A stretch of DNA of 39,037 nucleotides from Paracoccaceae bacterium (lineage in GTDB: Bacteria > Pseudomonadota > Alphaproteobacteria > Rhodobacterales > Rhodobacteraceae): assembly GCA_028874915.1 (NCBI GenBank), contig JAPPHA010000099.1:46332-85368 (forward strand), written 5' to 3'. The notes beneath the pieces were generated by a model that saw only the letters and a list, made by a program, of their open reading frames with translations, was not told the origin of the DNA and did no database searches. Every line of letters begins with the position of its first letter. Position 1 is the first letter of the stretch. Positions 1-8,162 of this stretch are shown here, one piece after another. Made by a program: the position numbers and the translations under genes.

Positions 1-144
1 CCCCCTCCACTAATTCTTATAAACTGGCCTAAAACCCTCTTTTGTTCGTAAACCGCCCGTCTTCCCGGGTGTTTTTGGCGGTCCCCTGGGGGGTGGGGGC
101 GGGCTTGCGCGGCCCCGATTCGACCACGGCGAAAAGAGACGGTC
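1..144. other. Leader region of the amidase operon
   Basis: No gene is visible. The stretch contains C- and G-rich runs around 85-105 and a purine-rich segment just before the GTG at 145 that could serve as a weak ribosome binding site. I do not see a convincing promoter. It lies at the window edge, so the operon may begin further upstream. Confidence 0.4.
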
Positions 145-1593
145 GTGCCACAGTGTGAACTTACGGACCTTTCAATTTCGGAAGCCGGCCGCGCGCTGAG
201 AGACCGGACGGTCTCGTGTAGGGAGTATGTGGAAGCCCTGATCGGACAGTGCGAGACGAAACGCGATCTCAACGCGTTCGTGTCGCATGACTTTGACGCG
301 CTGCTAGACGCCGCTGACACTGTTGACGCCTGTGAACCCCCCGGCAGCCTGTCGGGCATTCCGCTTGCCATCAAGGACAACATCAGCACGAATACTCTGT
401 CGACAAGCGCTGCCACCAGTGCGCTTCAGGGATTTGTTGCGCGGCGCAACGCCCCCGTAACGCAGGCCCTGTTCGACGCGGGCGCCCTCCTCGGGGCCAA
501 GGCCAACATGCACGAACTGGCGTTCGGGATCACCAACAACAACCCGGTCACCGGTGCGTGCCGCAATCCTTATGACCTGTCAATGATCCCGGGGGGATCC
601 AGCGGCGGGGTCGCCGTCGCCGTTGCCGCACGGATGATGCCAGGTGGAATCGGCACTGACACCGGAGGGTCGGTCCGGCTGCCGGCTGCCTTGTGCGGCG
701 TGGTCGGATTTCGTCCCAGTGTCGGGCGCTATCCAGGCTCGGGAATTGTGCCGATTTCGCGGACCCGCGACACCGCCGGACCCATCGCCCGAACGGTTGC
801 TGATGTCTGTTTGCTGGACTCGGTGATGGCCCGGGTCGACCCCCAGGAGGGTCTTTGCGGACTTGACGGAATTCGTCTTGGCGTCCCGCGCGACCCATTT
901 TACCGAAACCTGGAAGCTGATGTTGCAGCGGAGGCGAGCCGTGTCCTCGACCAGCTTGCCAAAGCGGGCGCCGTCCTGATCGAAGCCGACATTGCCGATC
1001 TGTCGGAACGCAATGAGGCGGTCGGATTTCCGATTGCCCTGTTCGAGTTTGCCGAATGTCTTTCCGAATACCTCGGCGAATGCGGAACGGCGATAACGGT
1101 TCTCGACGTCTTTGAGGGCATCGGAAGCCCCGACGTCAAAGGCATCGTCGGCGGCCAACTGGGGGATGACGCCATTTCCGAGGCGACCTATCGCCGAGCT
1201 CTCGAGGTGGAACGTCCCAGACTGCAAGAGTTGTATGCTTCGTATTTCGGGCGTCATGACGTGGAGGCCCTTGTCTTTCCTACGTCTCCGGTCGTCGCCC
1301 GACCGATTGGCGATGACGTGACGATCGATCTGAACGGTGAACGTCTGCCGACCTTTGCAACCTATATCCGCAATACCGATCCGGGCAGCAATGCGGGCCT
1401 CCCGGGCCTTTCCCTTCCGACCGGACTGACCCCGGCCGGCCTGCCCGTCGGCATGGAAATCGACGCGCCCGTCGGCGCGGATGAGCGGCTCCTCGCCATC
1501 GCTGCTGCCGTCGAGAGTCTCGTCGAATTCAAGGCCGCTCCCGCTCCCGGGCCCGGATGGATTGATGAACAGAACAGGAGGATGACACAATGA
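145..1593 (+). CDS. Amidase signature family hydrolase
   Basis: This 482-residue enzyme belongs to the amidase signature family, cytoplasmic hydrolases that split carboxamides to acid and ammonia. The family's Ser-cisSer-Lys triad is visible: Lys77 in the IKDNI motif, Ser152 in the PGGSSGG loop and the nucleophile Ser176 in TDTGGS. Length is normal for the family and the C-terminal PTSPV and GLPGLSLP segments are present. Translation starts at a GTG. The stop overlaps the ATG of the following binding protein, so the enzyme is translationally coupled to an ABC importer. I infer that the importer brings in the amide or its relative and the amidase degrades it. The substrate is unknown; similarity extends to indoleacetamide and mandelamide hydrolases but does not decide. 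GatA is unlikely because gatB and gatC are absent. Confidence 0.9.
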   Translation: MPQCELTDLSISEAGRALRDRTVSCREYVEALIGQCETKRDLNAFVSHDFDALLDAADTVDACEPPGSLSGIPLAIKDNISTNTLSTSAATSALQGFVARRNAPVTQALFDAGALLGAKANMHELAFGITNNNPVTGACRNPYDLSMIPGGSSGGVAVAVAARMMPGGIGTDTGGSVRLPAALCGVVGFRPSVGRYPGSGIVPISRTRDTAGPIARTVADVCLLDSVMARVDPQEGLCGLDGIRLGVPRDPFYRNLEADVAAEASRVLDQLAKAGAVLIEADIADLSERNEAVGFPIALFEFAECLSEYLGECGTAITVLDVFEGIGSPDVKGIVGGQLGDDAISEATYRRALEVERPRLQELYASYFGRHDVEALVFPTSPVVARPIGDDVTIDLNGERLPTFATYIRNTDPGSNAGLPGLSLPTGLTPAGLPVGMEIDAPVGADERLLAIAAAVESLVEFKAAPAPGPGWIDEQNRRMTQ

Positions 1594-2756
1594 ACCGCAG
1601 AGATGCCCTTCAATTGACCCTTGCGGCCGGTCTGCTGTCAGGCATATCGCCACAGATTCTGGGGTCGATTGCCCGTGCCGCAACTCCGCTGAAAATCGGC
1701 GTTCTGATTCCGATGTCGGGCCCGGGCGGCCTGTTTGGCCCTTCGTGCCGGAACTGTACGGAGATGGCCATCGACGAAATCAATGCCATGGGCGGCATCC
1801 TCGGACGTAGGGTGGAACCGGAATTCGCCGATGTTGGCGGGCCGCCATCCGACGCCACCCAGGCGGCCGTCAAGCTCTGGAAAGGTCAGAATGTCGAAGC
1901 CTTCATCGGAATGCACGACAGCGCTGTGCGGCGCGCGTTGACGGACCTGTTCAGGGGTCAGGTGCCCTATGTCTATACGCCTGTCTATGAAGGCGGCGAA
2001 TGCTCTGCCGGAACCTATGTCCTTGGGGAAACACCGACCCAGCAGCTGGAGCCGGTCATCCCTTGGCTAGCGGCCGAAAGGAACGTTCGTCAGTGGTATT
2101 TGATCGGCAACGACTACAATTGGCCGCGCGACACAAACGCTGTCGCTAAGGGTTATATCGCTGCAGCCGGGGGATCGGTTGTCGGCGAGGAGTACTTGCC
2201 GTTTACGGTCGACAATTTCGATTCCAACTTGGCGAAGATCAAACAAACCGGTGCCGACGCCGTTCTCGTGACCTTGGTTGGAGGAGCATCGGTCGGATTC
2301 AATCGCGCGTTCGCGAGTTTCGGCCTTTCCGGCGGGGTGCTTCGACTGGGAACTCTGATTGAGGAAAACACCCTGGCCGGAATCGGTGCCGATAACTCCG
2401 CAAACCTTTACGCGTCCGCCGGGTACTTTGCCAACATCGGCACCGAAGCCGCCAAGGCCTTCCGGAACGCCTATGCGGCGCGGTTCGGCGCGGACGCCGC
2501 CGTTCTCAATTCCTTGGGCGAATCCTGTTACGAGGGGCTGAAATTCCTTCACGCGCTAGCTGAACGTGCGGGTTCGCTGTCGACGGACGATACCGACCAG
2601 GTCGCTGATGGGACGGTATTTGAGGGGCCACGGGGACGAGCGACCATGAACGATCGGCATGTGTCCAAGGACATTTATCTCGCGGAAGCAGACGGAGTCG
2701 AATTCCGGGTCATCAAGACGTTCATGAGCGTCGGTGCCGGCAGAAATTGCGGATGA
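1590..2756 (+). CDS. ABC importer substrate-binding protein (amide/urea type)
   Basis: This 388-residue periplasmic binding protein of the Leu/Ile/Val-urea-amide class (Peripla_BP_6 fold) starts with a signal sequence containing an Arg-Arg pair (NRRDAL), a possible Tat signal, ending near ARAATP. The mature part begins with the typical KIGVLIPMSGPGG segment. Like FmdD, UrtA and AmiC relatives it lacks the disulfide pattern of LivK and carries long conserved Trp/Tyr-rich stretches (WYLIGNDYNWPRD). The ATG at 1590 overlaps the amidase stop, and an AGGAGGA ribosome binding site lies about 7 bases upstream. It is the first transport gene of the operon and should define the importer's specificity, probably a small amide or amide-bearing compound. 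The ligand cannot be read from sequence. Confidence 0.88.
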   Translation: MNRRDALQLTLAAGLLSGISPQILGSIARAATPLKIGVLIPMSGPGGLFGPSCRNCTEMAIDEINAMGGILGRRVEPEFADVGGPPSDATQAAVKLWKGQNVEAFIGMHDSAVRRALTDLFRGQVPYVYTPVYEGGECSAGTYVLGETPTQQLEPVIPWLAAERNVRQWYLIGNDYNWPRDTNAVAKGYIAAAGGSVVGEEYLPFTVDNFDSNLAKIKQTGADAVLVTLVGGASVGFNRAFASFGLSGGVLRLGTLIEENTLAGIGADNSANLYASAGYFANIGTEAAKAFRNAYAARFGADAAVLNSLGESCYEGLKFLHALAERAGSLSTDDTDQVADGTVFEGPRGRATMNDRHVSKDIYLAEADGVEFRVIKTFMSVGAGRNCG

Positions 2757-2793
2757 GGGAACGTTTCGGGTCCGGATCGAGGACGGCCGGCAC

Positions 2794-3645
2794 GTGGACC
2801 TGCTCGGCACCTATGTTCTGAACCAGCTTTACATCACGGCGATCCTCGTGCTTGTCGTCCTGGGACTTGCCGTGGTCTTCGGATGGCTGGGTGTCATGAA
2901 CATGGCACATGGCGAGTTCGTCATGCTTGGCGCCTACTGCGCCTACATGGTCCAGGAAGCCGGTTGGCACCCGCTTCTTTCGCTGCCGCTTGCCGTTGTC
3001 GTCACGGGCACCGTAGGCCTTGCGGTTGAGGGGTCCATCATTCGCCACCTCTACCGGCGGCCATTTGATACGTTTCTCGCGACCTGGGGTCTGGCGCTGT
3101 TGCTTCGCGAAGGCGTGGAAGTGATTTTCGGCCGCGGTTACAAGAGCGTCGACCAGGTTCTTCCCGGGACCGTGGACGTCCTCGGTATCCCTTATCCGGC
3201 CTATCGGCTCGTCCTGTTCAGCGCTGTCGTGCTCGCGTTCGTTGGGTTGTTCCTGTTTTACAGGGCCAGCACCCTTGGGGCGCGGATCAAGGCCATGGTC
3301 ACCAATCCGGTTCTTGCGGAGGCGGTCGGAATCAATACGACGCGGCTTGCGCAGTGGACCTTTGTCTTCGGCGTCAGCACGGCCGGACTCGCCGGTGCCC
3401 TGCTTGCACCTTTGGTTCGGGTCGAGCCCTTCATGGGGCTGGATTATCTGCTGTCATCCTTTTTCGTGTTGATCGTTGGCGGGTTGGGGACTCTCGAAGG
3501 ACTGTTGATCGGATCAGCCGTCATTGGTGGCGTTGATACCGTTGCCTCTGCCATTCTCGACAAGAGTGCCGGGTATATCGCCGTCCTTACGGTTTCGATC
3601 TTTTTCCTGTGGTTAAGGCCCCATGGCCTTTATTCACGCCGCTAA
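2794..3645 (+). CDS. ABC importer inner-membrane permease (LivH/UrtB type)
   Basis: This hydrophobic permease of the branched-chain amino acid/urea class (BPD_transp_2) has about eight membrane segments. The family hallmarks GVMNMAHGEFVMLGAY near the N-terminus and GGLGTLEG near the C-terminus are visible. The reading frame is open from a GTG at 2734 inside the preceding gene. I prefer the GTG at 2794 (283 residues) because GAGGA lies ten bases before it and the protein then starts just ahead of the first membrane helix, as in relatives. The longer start would give 303 residues and overlap the binding-protein gene by 23 bases. The 3' end overlaps the fused permease-ATPase gene by 23 bases, so the subunits are made together. 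Confidence 0.88.
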   Translation: MDLLGTYVLNQLYITAILVLVVLGLAVVFGWLGVMNMAHGEFVMLGAYCAYMVQEAGWHPLLSLPLAVVVTGTVGLAVEGSIIRHLYRRPFDTFLATWGLALLLREGVEVIFGRGYKSVDQVLPGTVDVLGIPYPAYRLVLFSAVVLAFVGLFLFYRASTLGARIKAMVTNPVLAEAVGINTTRLAQWTFVFGVSTAGLAGALLAPLVRVEPFMGLDYLLSSFFVLIVGGLGTLEGLLIGSAVIGGVDTVASAILDKSAGYIAVLTVSIFFLWLRPHGLYSRR

Positions 3646-5374
3646 ACTCGCCGCCCTGCTGGGCCTGTTCAGTGTTCCCGCCGTTTGGGGTAGTTACGCC
3701 GCCTACGAATTGGGATTGTATCTGGTCTATGGAATGGTCGGGCAGGGCATTGCGCTCTGCTGGGGACGTGCGGGATTTCTTCCCCTCGGCCAGGCTCTCT
3801 TTTTTGGAATCGGTGCCTATCTGGCCGGTGGTGCCCTCACGACATTTGGCAGCGGGTGGCTGGTGCTGTTGCCCATGCTGGTCGCTGCCATCCTGATTCC
3901 GGCGCTGCTCGCGAGCCTGGTCGGCGCGCTGGTCTTCGAACGGCAAGTCGGATCCGGCCCGTATTTCTCGTTGATAACACTGGCCCTCGCGATGCTGGGA
4001 TTTCAACTCGCGAACTCCATGGAGTGGCTGACCGGCGGTTTCAACGGCCTGTCCGGAATCCCGGACCTGCTGCCGGGCGTGGACCGATTTGACGGACTCT
4101 ACTATGTGATTGTGGGGTTTCTGGGCATGACGACGTTCGGGCTCGGCTATCTGCTGCGGACGCCTTTCGGACAGCTGCTCTTGGCCATCTCGCAAAACGA
4201 GATGCGACTGCAACTGTTCGGATTCCGGACAGGTGTCCTGAAGGCATGCACATTTGCGGTCAGCGCCGGCGTCGCGGGCCTTGCCGGTGCTCTGTATGCC
4301 CCGCATCAAGGTATTGTAACGCCGCAGGCGGTTGGCTTCCTGCTGTCCGCCGAATTCGTGATTTGGACCGCCGTTGGCGGAAGGGCAGGACTTGCAGGCC
4401 CGGTTCTGGGTGCCGTTGCCATCGGATTTCTGGCGTCGGGGCTACGCGACACGTTGCCTTACTGGGAGGCGATCGTCGCCCTGGTCTTCATAGGCGTGGT
4501 TCTTCAGTGGCCCACGGGAATCGCCGGAATGATCCAGTCCGGATGGCAACTGTGGGGTCCGGATTCGCGGCATCAACCAGCGCCCATGCGGGACATCGCA
4601 TTGCCGATGCCTCCCAGACGGCGGACACCGGTCCTTCAATTTGAAGACGTCACCGTCAAGGTGGGTTCGGCGACAATTCTCGAAAATTTGAGCGTTTCGA
4701 TTGAACCGCGGTCGATCAATTGCGTCATAGGCCCGAATGGGGCCGGAAAAACATCCGCACTGAATGCGATGACCGGCAGCCTGCCGATCACCTCCGGACA
4801 CATCCGGTGGGGTCAGCGCCGCCTGCAGGGACTGCGGCCATATGCCGTCTCGGCTCTCAGGGTCGGGCGGAAACTCCAAGTGCCGTCGATTTTTTCCGGT
4901 ATGACCATCGGGCAGAACCTGGACATCGCTCTCTGGGCGAACCGCATCGGGTTACTGGAGAGGTTGACAATGACGCCCTATCGGTGGCGCACCTCGGTGC
5001 TTTCGGCGCTCGAAGACCGTTTCCCATTTCTCAGGGATGGTTTCCGGATGTCCGGTGAACTGTCGGTCGGTCAGCGCCAGATGCTCGATTTCGCCTTGAC
5101 CGTGGCGAGCGAACCGGAACTGGTCCTTCTTGACGAGCCCTGCGCCGGGCTCTCGGTGGAGGAAACGGGTCGCATGACGGAAGCCATTTCCGAGTTGATC
5201 GCGGAACTGGACGCAACCGGAATTGTCATCGAACATGACATCGACGTTGTCGAACGCCTGTCGGACCGGGTCCATGTGCTACACCAGGGCCAGCTTCTGG
5301 CCAGCGGAACGATGGCGGAAATCCGGCAGGACCCACATGTGCAGGCCGTCTACGCGGGCGGGAGCAAGGTGTGA
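3623..5374 (+). CDS. Fused permease-ATPase of ABC importer (LivM-LivG fusion)
   Basis: The 583-residue protein joins two subunits that are separate in LivHMGF. Residues 1 to about 310 are a LivM/UrtC-type permease with multiple membrane helices and the family motif GRAGFLPLGQALFFGIGAYLAG (positions about 48-69). Residues from about 335 form a LivG/UrtD-type nucleotide-binding domain with Walker A GPNGAGKT (370-377), signature LSVGQRQ (480-486), Walker B LVLLDEP (500-506) and the H-loop histidine in IVIEHD. The linker is proline- and arginine-rich. The start overlaps the upstream permease gene, and the stop overlaps the GTG of the next ATPase gene. Such fusions occur in urea/amide-class importers and fix the stoichiometry of one permease to one ATPase. 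Confidence 0.9.
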   Translation: MAFIHAAKLAALLGLFSVPAVWGSYAAYELGLYLVYGMVGQGIALCWGRAGFLPLGQALFFGIGAYLAGGALTTFGSGWLVLLPMLVAAILIPALLASLVGALVFERQVGSGPYFSLITLALAMLGFQLANSMEWLTGGFNGLSGIPDLLPGVDRFDGLYYVIVGFLGMTTFGLGYLLRTPFGQLLLAISQNEMRLQLFGFRTGVLKACTFAVSAGVAGLAGALYAPHQGIVTPQAVGFLLSAEFVIWTAVGGRAGLAGPVLGAVAIGFLASGLRDTLPYWEAIVALVFIGVVLQWPTGIAGMIQSGWQLWGPDSRHQPAPMRDIALPMPPRRRTPVLQFEDVTVKVGSATILENLSVSIEPRSINCVIGPNGAGKTSALNAMTGSLPITSGHIRWGQRRLQGLRPYAVSALRVGRKLQVPSIFSGMTIGQNLDIALWANRIGLLERLTMTPYRWRTSVLSALEDRFPFLRDGFRMSGELSVGQRQMLDFALTVASEPELVLLDEPCAGLSVEETGRMTEAISELIAELDATGIVIEHDIDVVERLSDRVHVLHQGQLLASGTMAEIRQDPHVQAVYAGGSKV

Positions 5375-6075
5375 ATTCGAAGTTGCCGGAGTTGCTTGCC
5401 GTCCACGAACTCAGCGGCGGTTACGGGGACATACAGGTCGTCAACGGGATCTCGACCCGCGTAAACGCGGGCGAGGTCGTGTTCATTACCGGCCGCAATG
5501 GAGTTGGGAAGTCAACGATCGCGAAACTGATCGCCGGCCACCTGCCGCTGGCCTCTGGCCGGGTGATGGTGTGTGATCGGGACGTGTCGGCAATACCGGC
5601 CCACGGGCGTCGCCACCTCGGTCTCGGATATGCGCCGCAGGAAGACGTCGTCTTCAGCGAACTGACGGTCATCGAGAACCTCACCCTCTCGTTTCCCAGC
5701 CGGTCCTTGGATCGATACCGGACCCTTTTCGAAAGGTTTCCGTTTCTGCACGGTCGGTTGACGCAGAAGGCCGGGACGCTGTCGGGTGGCGAGAAAAAGG
5801 TGCTCTCATTCTGTCGGGCTATTGCCGAGAACACGAAACTGGTTGTCCTTGATGAACCGACGGAAGGGGTGCAGCCGGAGAACATCGCGACAATGAGCGC
5901 CGTGGTCAGACGGTTGACTGAAAGAGGCCGTGGTTTTCTGATCGTCGAACAGAACCTAAATCTCATCCGGGAAACGGCGAACCGGGTCCACGTTCTCGAT
6001 CACGGAAGGATTGTCTTTGAGTCGCTGAACCGGCCGGGTTTGCGTGACGCCTTGATCTCCAGGCTGAGACTATAG
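5371..6075 (+). CDS. ABC importer ATPase (LivF/UrtE type)
   Basis: This second nucleotide-binding subunit (234 residues) completes the amide-type importer. Walker A GRNGVGKST (41-49), signature LSGGEKK (137-143), Walker B VVLDEPTEGVQP (about 157-168) and the H-loop variant IVEQN typical of LivF (Gln where LivG has His) are all present. The EPTEGVQP segment is the standard LivF/UrtE signature. Translation begins at a GTG that overlaps the preceding stop by three bases. It is the last gene of the operon and is followed by the convergent LuxR-type gene after 94 bases. Confidence 0.9.
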   Translation: MNSKLPELLAVHELSGGYGDIQVVNGISTRVNAGEVVFITGRNGVGKSTIAKLIAGHLPLASGRVMVCDRDVSAIPAHGRRHLGLGYAPQEDVVFSELTVIENLTLSFPSRSLDRYRTLFERFPFLHGRLTQKAGTLSGGEKKVLSFCRAIAENTKLVVLDEPTEGVQPENIATMSAVVRRLTERGRGFLIVEQNLNLIRETANRVHVLDHGRIVFESLNRPGLRDALISRLRL

Positions 6076-6169
6076 GTGGCGATGGCGGTCTCATGGCTCA
6101 TTGAGTCGCGAGGCGGCCGTGCAGATCGCGCGACCGCGGCGAGGGCCCGCCGGTCTCGATTGATCGCCG

Positions 6170-6985
6170 TCACTGTCTGGCGATTCTCCGGAAGAGTTGA
6201 CTGCGGCCGGTCACCTCGAGCTTTTCGAAGATATGCTTCACGTGCGTGCGCACGGTGGTGTACGCAATGCCGCATTCCTCGGCGATTTCTTTGTCGGGCT
6301 TGCCGAGTAGCAGGGCAACCGCGATCTCGTTCTCGCGGCGCGTCAGGGCGGTGCGAGAACTCAGGCGGTCCACAGCCGCAACGAGGGAAAGCACCCCGTG
6401 TTCATGGCCTTCACGCGCGAGCGCGATGCGCATCGCGGTCGTAAAGGCGGGCCCGATCGCGTCCAGGACCGCGACATCCCGGCGAGAAAAGTCGTCTCTT
6501 TTTTGCGCCCGCCAGATCCGAAGATCTCCGATATTGAGTCCTCCCGAATACGCGAAGTAATTCATCCCGTAGTGAAGGCCATCACGGGCAAGAAAGTCAT
6601 TGAAAAACTCGCTGCGTTCCAGCCGCCGTCGCGAGATGACATCGGCGACAGGTGTGGCCCGCCGCCGCCGCTGGAGAACGGGGGTGATCGGATCTCGAAA
6701 CTGGAAGTAGGTCTCATAGGATTTCAGGTTGTCATCAGACATGTTGATGGTCACGCGATCATCGAATGTCGCGTCGGACTGCGACCAGACGTACGACGCA
6801 AAATATTGGGCATCAAAGAGATCGAGAAGAAGAGTTCCAACCTTCCGGCGAAGCTCCCGGGAATTGGAGTCATTCGCCAAGACACCCATGATCTGAAACA
6901 CGGTGTCGGCCTGTCTGGATGTCAGGCTTACCACGGGAGCATCAAGAGTTACGCGGCAATCTGCCGCCGCAAGCGTCGGCGGCAC
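6170..6985 (-). CDS. LuxR-family transcriptional regulator
   Basis: This 271-residue protein ends in a classical LuxR/GerE helix-turn-helix: LTRRENEIAVALLLGKPDKEI, then VRTHVKHIFEKLEV and RSQLFRR, about residues 205-268. The N-terminal 190 residues resemble a small-molecule or PAS/GAF-like sensory domain (YETYFQFRDPIT and FSRRDVAVLDAIGPAF), as in unassigned autoinducer-binding-like LuxR proteins. I do not see the full set of acyl-homoserine-lactone pocket residues. No receiver domain is present, so it should respond directly to a ligand. It converges on the amidase-importer operon and is its most likely local regulator. The first codon is GTG, no clear ribosome binding site decides the start, and the true N-terminus may be shorter. 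Confidence 0.85.
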   Translation of the reverse strand: MPPTLAAADCRVTLDAPVVSLTSRQADTVFQIMGVLANDSNSRELRRKVGTLLLDLFDAQYFASYVWSQSDATFDDRVTINMSDDNLKSYETYFQFRDPITPVLQRRRRATPVADVISRRRLERSEFFNDFLARDGLHYGMNYFAYSGGLNIGDLRIWRAQKRDDFSRRDVAVLDAIGPAFTTAMRIALAREGHEHGVLSLVAAVDRLSSRTALTRRENEIAVALLLGKPDKEIAEECGIAYTTVRTHVKHIFEKLEVTGRSQLFRRIARQ

Positions 6986-8162
6986 GCAACCGGCCGTGCG
7001 AATCGGAAAGGGTGTTTCTCGTCAGAGTCATGCTTGACGACGGAGCCAAACCGGTCACCTGGGACGATGCCGTCATGATGTCGTTCACAACCGCCAACCG
7101 GCGTTGATCCCAATCCCGACCCGGGCCTGACTCTACGAAACGGGGAGGTCGTCGACCCGGAACTTGTTGAGTCCGTCGCCTGCCGCGAGATGGACTCTAT
7201 CAGTACATGGATGGGAACAGAGGTTCAAGCAATCGCAAACTGTTGTGGCCAAGCCATCATGGCGGTTTGGCCCGGCCGCATGTCAGTCGCAAGTGTTCCG
7301 GAAGCGTTGACCATCGCCAAGAGTCGCAGCGGGATGGCTGCGGGGCGACGAACCCGACGGGTTCCTGGCTGGTGCACGAATGGGGTTGGTGCCGGTCATG
7401 CCTACACATGTCGAAGCCGCCTGGAATTCATGACGACGATTTGGAAATGGGACGCATCCGGCCGTATTGATCTTTGGCGACCGTCTCGCTCATGCTCTTG
7501 CGAAATCCGCGGGCGAACTCGTGCTTTCTTGGGGGAACAGACGTCGCCTGCACCCAAGTAGAACCGCATGACAATCCTCCGGATCCAGTGTGTTGGCGGC
7601 ACGACCTGTCGTACTGACATGCCGGTTGGACGTCTCTGTTGAGCCGGGATCCGACTCCCGCGACACCCGCCGTTGCGGGACGGAATTCGCCGGACGAATG
7701 GAACTGCGGGTCTCACGATCACGAGGTTTGACCATCGTCAGGGATGGAACAGGTCTGCGACGTCGGTCCTGCGTGACTGGAACGAAGACACCGAAGGGTC
7801 GACGGCGAAATCGGCTGGCGGTCCCGGGATGCCGCTCATCCGGTACCTCGATCAGGACTCCAATTCCCAAAACAGCTTGCCTAGCTTGTGCCCGTGCGCT
7901 TCAGGCCCTCGGCCGACGCGAGTGCAGTTGGAGTGCAGAAGTGTGACCTTGCAACTGCGGACAAATCTCGGATGCCGCAGCACAATGTGTCGACCGGGTA
8001 TTCGCTGAAAGGTGAACCCGAGTCAGTATCTGTCCCGGGTCCGCTGGCTGGAGCCGTCGGCGTTCCAGGCTCATGCGCTGGCGCATTTGGGCCGGGATTT
8101 CGATCTCGGCAGGAAAGCCGGCGTCCGTGGCAAGTGGGACGGACTAGCGATTCCGGGCGACG
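6986..8162. other. Gene-poor 1.2 kb with possible coding relics
   Basis: No intact gene is recognisable on either strand. Short pieces read like former protein. One is a plus-strand frame ending at 7107 with the run KPVTWDDAV; another is a plus-strand frame about 7079-7330 containing DPNPDPGLTLRNGEVVDPEL, which begins right after a stop. A third is near 8012-8180 (YLSRVRWLEPSAFQAHALAH). None extends far and I could not assign a family, so this looks like one or more genes decayed by frameshift, or chance open frames in GC-rich DNA. Confidence 0.4.

Noticed and set aside
6076-6169. Bidirectional terminator between the importer operon and the LuxR gene
   Set aside because: The convergent gap is where one is expected, but I found no strong stem followed by a T-run.
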